Assembly (NCBI GenBank): GCA_028694565.1
Contig: JAQVKR010000106.1
Coordinates: forward strand, 1-7,958
DNA length: 7,958 nt
Direction of reading: 5' to 3'
Source of the DNA: Gammaproteobacteria bacterium
GTDB lineage: Bacteria; Pseudomonadota; Gammaproteobacteria; DSM-26407
Each line of letters starts with the position of its first letter. The first letter of the stretch is position 1. Below, piece by piece: positions 6,473 to 7,958 of this stretch. The position numbers and the translations under genes were made by a program. Below the pieces are notes generated by a model. It was not told the DNA's origin, ran no database searches, and saw only the letters and a list, made by a program, of their open reading frames with translations.

Positions 6473-7273
6473 TCAGCGCTGCAGGATCAGCTCCAGCACC
6501 AGCTTGCTGCCGAAGTAGGCCAGGGCCAGGAAGCCGAAGCCCAACAGGGTCCAGCGCACCGCGGTGCGGCCGCGCCAGCCGAAGCGGTAGCGCCCCCACA
6601 GCAGCACGGCGAACACCAGCCAGGCGATGATGGACAGCACCGTCTTGTGCACCAGGTGCTGGGCGAAGATGTCGTCGATATAGAGCACCCCGGTGACCAG
6701 GGACAGGCCCAGCAGGATGAAGCCGGCCCAGATCATCTGGAACAGCAGCGTTTCCATGGTCTGCAGCGGCGGCAGCGCGCGCACGAAGCCGCCCGGCTGG
6801 CGGTTGCGCAGGTGCCGGTGCTGCAGCGCCAGCAGCAGCGCCTGCAGCGCCGCGATGGTCAGCAGGCTGTAGGAGAGGATGGAAATCAGGATGTGGCTGA
6901 GCAGTTCCGGGCTGCGGATGTCGTGCACGATGTGGTGCATCGGAAACAGCAGCGCGGCGATGATGGTGACGGCCGCGAGCGGGAGGATGGCGATCCCGAC
7001 ATTCTCCATCGGCATGCGCAGGGAGCCGAGCAGCACCAGGAGGGTCATGATCCAGGCCAGCAGGGAGGCGACATTGAAGAAGCTCAGGTCGCGGTCCATC
7101 CCCACGTGGATCCACTGGTAGAGCAGGAGTCCGTGCAGCACCGCGGCCAGCAGGCCGGGGACGAGGACGGGCAGCTTGGGCAGATCCGGCCTGCGCGTGA
7201 GCCGCCACGCCAGCAGGGTGCCGGAGGTGAGGTAGAGGACGATGCTGGCGGTGCTGGTGAGCGCGGTATTCAT
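6473..7273 (-). CDS. ypjD: YpjD-like inner membrane protein (CcsA/CcmC-type cytochrome c assembly family)
   Basis: This polytopic membrane protein of 266 aa has about eight hydrophobic segments: roughly residues 5-23, 34-53, 66-84, 91-110, 126-149, 179-198, 210-226 and 240-258. It is the size of E. coli YpjD (about 263 aa) and shares WGRYRFGWRGR at 226-236 and LAYFGSK at 251-257 with it, as I recall that protein. The family is related to CcsA/CcmC haem-handling proteins. Conserved-looking histidines are H47, H127 and H209, but I do not see the tryptophan-rich WWD segment of true CcsA, so a haem role is uncertain. The frame is open upstream to 7429, but those 52 extra residues are Arg/Pro/Gly-rich and look non-coding. 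The ATG at 7273 is preceded by AGGA and matches the family length. It is divergent from ffh and first in a three-gene operon. Confidence 0.9.
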   Translation of the reverse strand: MNTALTSTASIVLYLTSGTLLAWRLTRRPDLPKLPVLVPGLLAAVLHGLLLYQWIHVGMDRDLSFFNVASLLAWIMTLLVLLGSLRMPMENVGIAILPLAAVTIIAALLFPMHHIVHDIRSPELLSHILISILSYSLLTIAALQALLLALQHRHLRNRQPGGFVRALPPLQTMETLLFQMIWAGFILLGLSLVTGVLYIDDIFAQHLVHKTVLSIIAWLVFAVLLWGRYRFGWRGRTAVRWTLLGFGFLALAYFGSKLVLELILQR

Positions 7274-7393
7274 GCTTCCTGCTGTCAGTGCACGACTGCG
7301 GCGATGATCGCATATCTCCATCCTCCAGAGAAGGCTTGCACCGGGCGGGGGACGGGCGGGGCGTGACGGGCGCTGGAAGCGGGCGCCTCCGCC

Positions 7394-7412
7394 CCCGGCG
7401 TCAATCGCCGGG
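7394..7412. repeat. Perfect inverted repeat CCCGGCG-TCAAT-CGCCGGG upstream of the ffh promoter
   Basis: Seven-base arms at 7394-7400 and 7406-7412 are exact, with a 5-nt spacer. The repeat ends 21 nt before the ffh -35 element. It could be an operator or the end of a leftward leader structure. In such GC-rich DNA it may also be chance. Confidence 0.35.
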
Positions 7413-7433
7413 CCGCGCGACCCGCGCACGCCC

Positions 7434-7462
7434 CTGACCGGGCGGCGGACTTCGGGTATAAT
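7434..7462 (+). promoter_or_regulatory. Sigma-70 promoter of ffh
   Basis: The -35 element is CTGACC (7434-7439) and the -10 element is a perfect TATAAT (7457-7462), with an optimal 17-nt spacer between them. The predicted start is near 7469, giving a leader of about 36 nt before the ffh ATG. A perfect -10 in an otherwise very GC-rich stretch is strong evidence, and it fits constitutive expression of an essential gene. Confidence 0.88.
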
Positions 7463-7504
7463 CCCGCCTCTTAGGCCAACTCCCGGCGAGAATCCCGACG
7501 ACCC

Positions 7505-7958
7505 ATGTTCGAAAACCTGACCGAACGGCTCGGCCGCACCCTGAAAAACCTCCGCGGCCAGGGGCGCCTGACCGAGGACAATATCAAGGACGCCCTGCGC
7601 GAGGTGCGCATGGCGCTGCTGGAGGCCGACGTGGCCCTCCCGGTGGTGCGCGATTTCATCGACCGGGTGCGCGAGCGCTCGGTGGGCCAGGATGTCATGC
7701 AGAGCCTCACCCCGGGCCAGGCCCTGGTGCGGGTGGTGCGCGACGAGCTGGTCCGGGTCATGGGCGAGTACAACGACGAGCTCGACCTCAGCGCCCGCCC
7801 GCCCGCGGTCATCCTCATGGCCGGCCTGCAGGGCTCGGGCAAGACCACCAGCGTGGCGAAGCTCGCCCGCTGGCTGAAGGAGCGGCGCAAGAAGTCGGTG
7901 CTGGTCACCAGCGCCGACATCTACCGTCCCGCGGCCATCGAGCAGTTGCGCACCCTGG
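7505..7958 (+). CDS. ffh: Signal recognition particle protein Ffh, N-terminal 151 codons (partial)
   Basis: This is the GTPase of the signal recognition particle, which binds 4.5S RNA and signal peptides and delivers ribosomes to FtsY at the membrane. The visible part covers the N domain (residues 1 to about 95, including RLTEDNIKDALREVRMALL at 21-39 and SLTPGQ at 67-72) and the start of the G domain. The P-loop is GLQGSGKTT at 107-115 and the next GTPase motif is DIYRPAA at 138-144. The M domain lies beyond the right edge. As I recall E. coli Ffh, the N domain is nearly collinear with it. The ATG at 7505 is fixed by the conserved MFENLTERL beginning; the Shine-Dalgarno is weak (GGCGAG, about 15 nt upstream). 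In relatives ffh is followed by rpsP, which cannot be seen here. Confidence 0.98.
   Translation, partial: MFENLTERLGRTLKNLRGQGRLTEDNIKDALREVRMALLEADVALPVVRDFIDRVRERSVGQDVMQSLTPGQALVRVVRDELVRVMGEYNDELDLSARPPAVILMAGLQGSGKTTSVAKLARWLKERRKKSVLVTSADIYRPAAIEQLRTL

Larger units (their letters stand above)
7274..7504. other. Divergent intergenic region between ypjD and ffh
   Basis: These 231 nt hold the rightward ffh promoter and should also hold the leftward promoter for ypjD. I see no convincing leftward -35/-10 pair. A weak -10-like GATATG on the minus strand occurs around 7312-7317, in the only AT-richer stretch near ypjD. The middle, about 7340-7440, is extremely GC-rich. Confidence 0.5.

Noticed and set aside
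5772..7313. Minus-strand 513-codon frame across ypjD and the transporter
   Set aside because: Pro/Arg/Ala-rich out-of-frame reading that spans two well-supported membrane protein genes.
7274..7429. N-terminal extension of YpjD by 52 residues
   Set aside because: The frame stays open, but the residues are Arg/Pro/Gly-rich, family members are about 263 aa, and the ATG at 7273 fits that length.
7471..7920. Minus-strand open frame opposite ffh
   Set aside because: Ser/Arg/Thr-rich antisense of a highly conserved Ffh N domain.

Overview
The window is high-GC bacterial chromosome, very probably from a gammaproteobacterium. The N-terminal part of Ffh is close to the E. coli protein as I recall it. 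The order ffh / ypjD / yfjD (CNNM-type transporter) is the one found in E. coli and relatives. I cannot name the genus; a sulfur-oxidising or anaerobically respiring lineage would fit the hydrogenase, but that is inference. Coding density is high: seven complete or partial genes on the minus strand and one partial gene on the plus strand. There is no sign of insertion sequences, CRISPR, tRNA or rRNA.

Region 1 (1-4016, minus strand) is a respiratory uptake [NiFe]-hydrogenase operon in the order small subunit, four-cluster ferredoxin, NrfD-like membrane protein, large subunit (hybO-hybA-hybB-hybC). This is the gene order and composition of E. coli hydrogenase 2 (group 1c). The large subunit runs off the left edge after 220 codons, so the maturation genes that normally follow are not visible. 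The genes are tightly packed: 13 nt between hybO and hybA, a 4-nt ATGA overlap between hybA and hybB, and 29 nt between hybB and hybC. HybO and HybA carry twin-arginine signals. Electrons from H2 would pass from the NiFe site through three small-subunit clusters to HybA, then via HybB to the quinone pool.

Region 2 (4017-4271) is the 255-nt hyb upstream region. On the minus strand it holds a very good sigma-54 (-24/-12) promoter match at 4085-4100, a perfect inverted repeat about 80 nt upstream of the predicted start site, a palindrome, and a 5'UTR hairpin. It also holds a strong hairpin just after the stop codon of the neighbouring operon. This is the most informative part of the window: it implies that hydrogenase synthesis needs RpoN and an enhancer-binding activator.

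Region 3 (4272-7273, minus strand) is a likely operon of ypjD (CcsA-like, eight-helix membrane protein), a CNNM/CorB-type transporter with a TTG start, and a DUF815-family AAA+ ATPase. The intergenic gaps are 36 and 29 nt.

Region 4 (7274-7958) is a 231-nt divergent intergenic region with a clear sigma-70 promoter (-35 CTGACC, 17-nt spacer, -10 TATAAT) firing rightward into ffh, which is cut by the right edge.

I did not find an undescribed multi-gene system. The protein families are known, although DUF815 ATPases and YpjD lack firm functions. The new content is mainly regulatory: the predicted sigma-54 control of hyb, and two starts (hybO and the transporter) that automated calling could get wrong.
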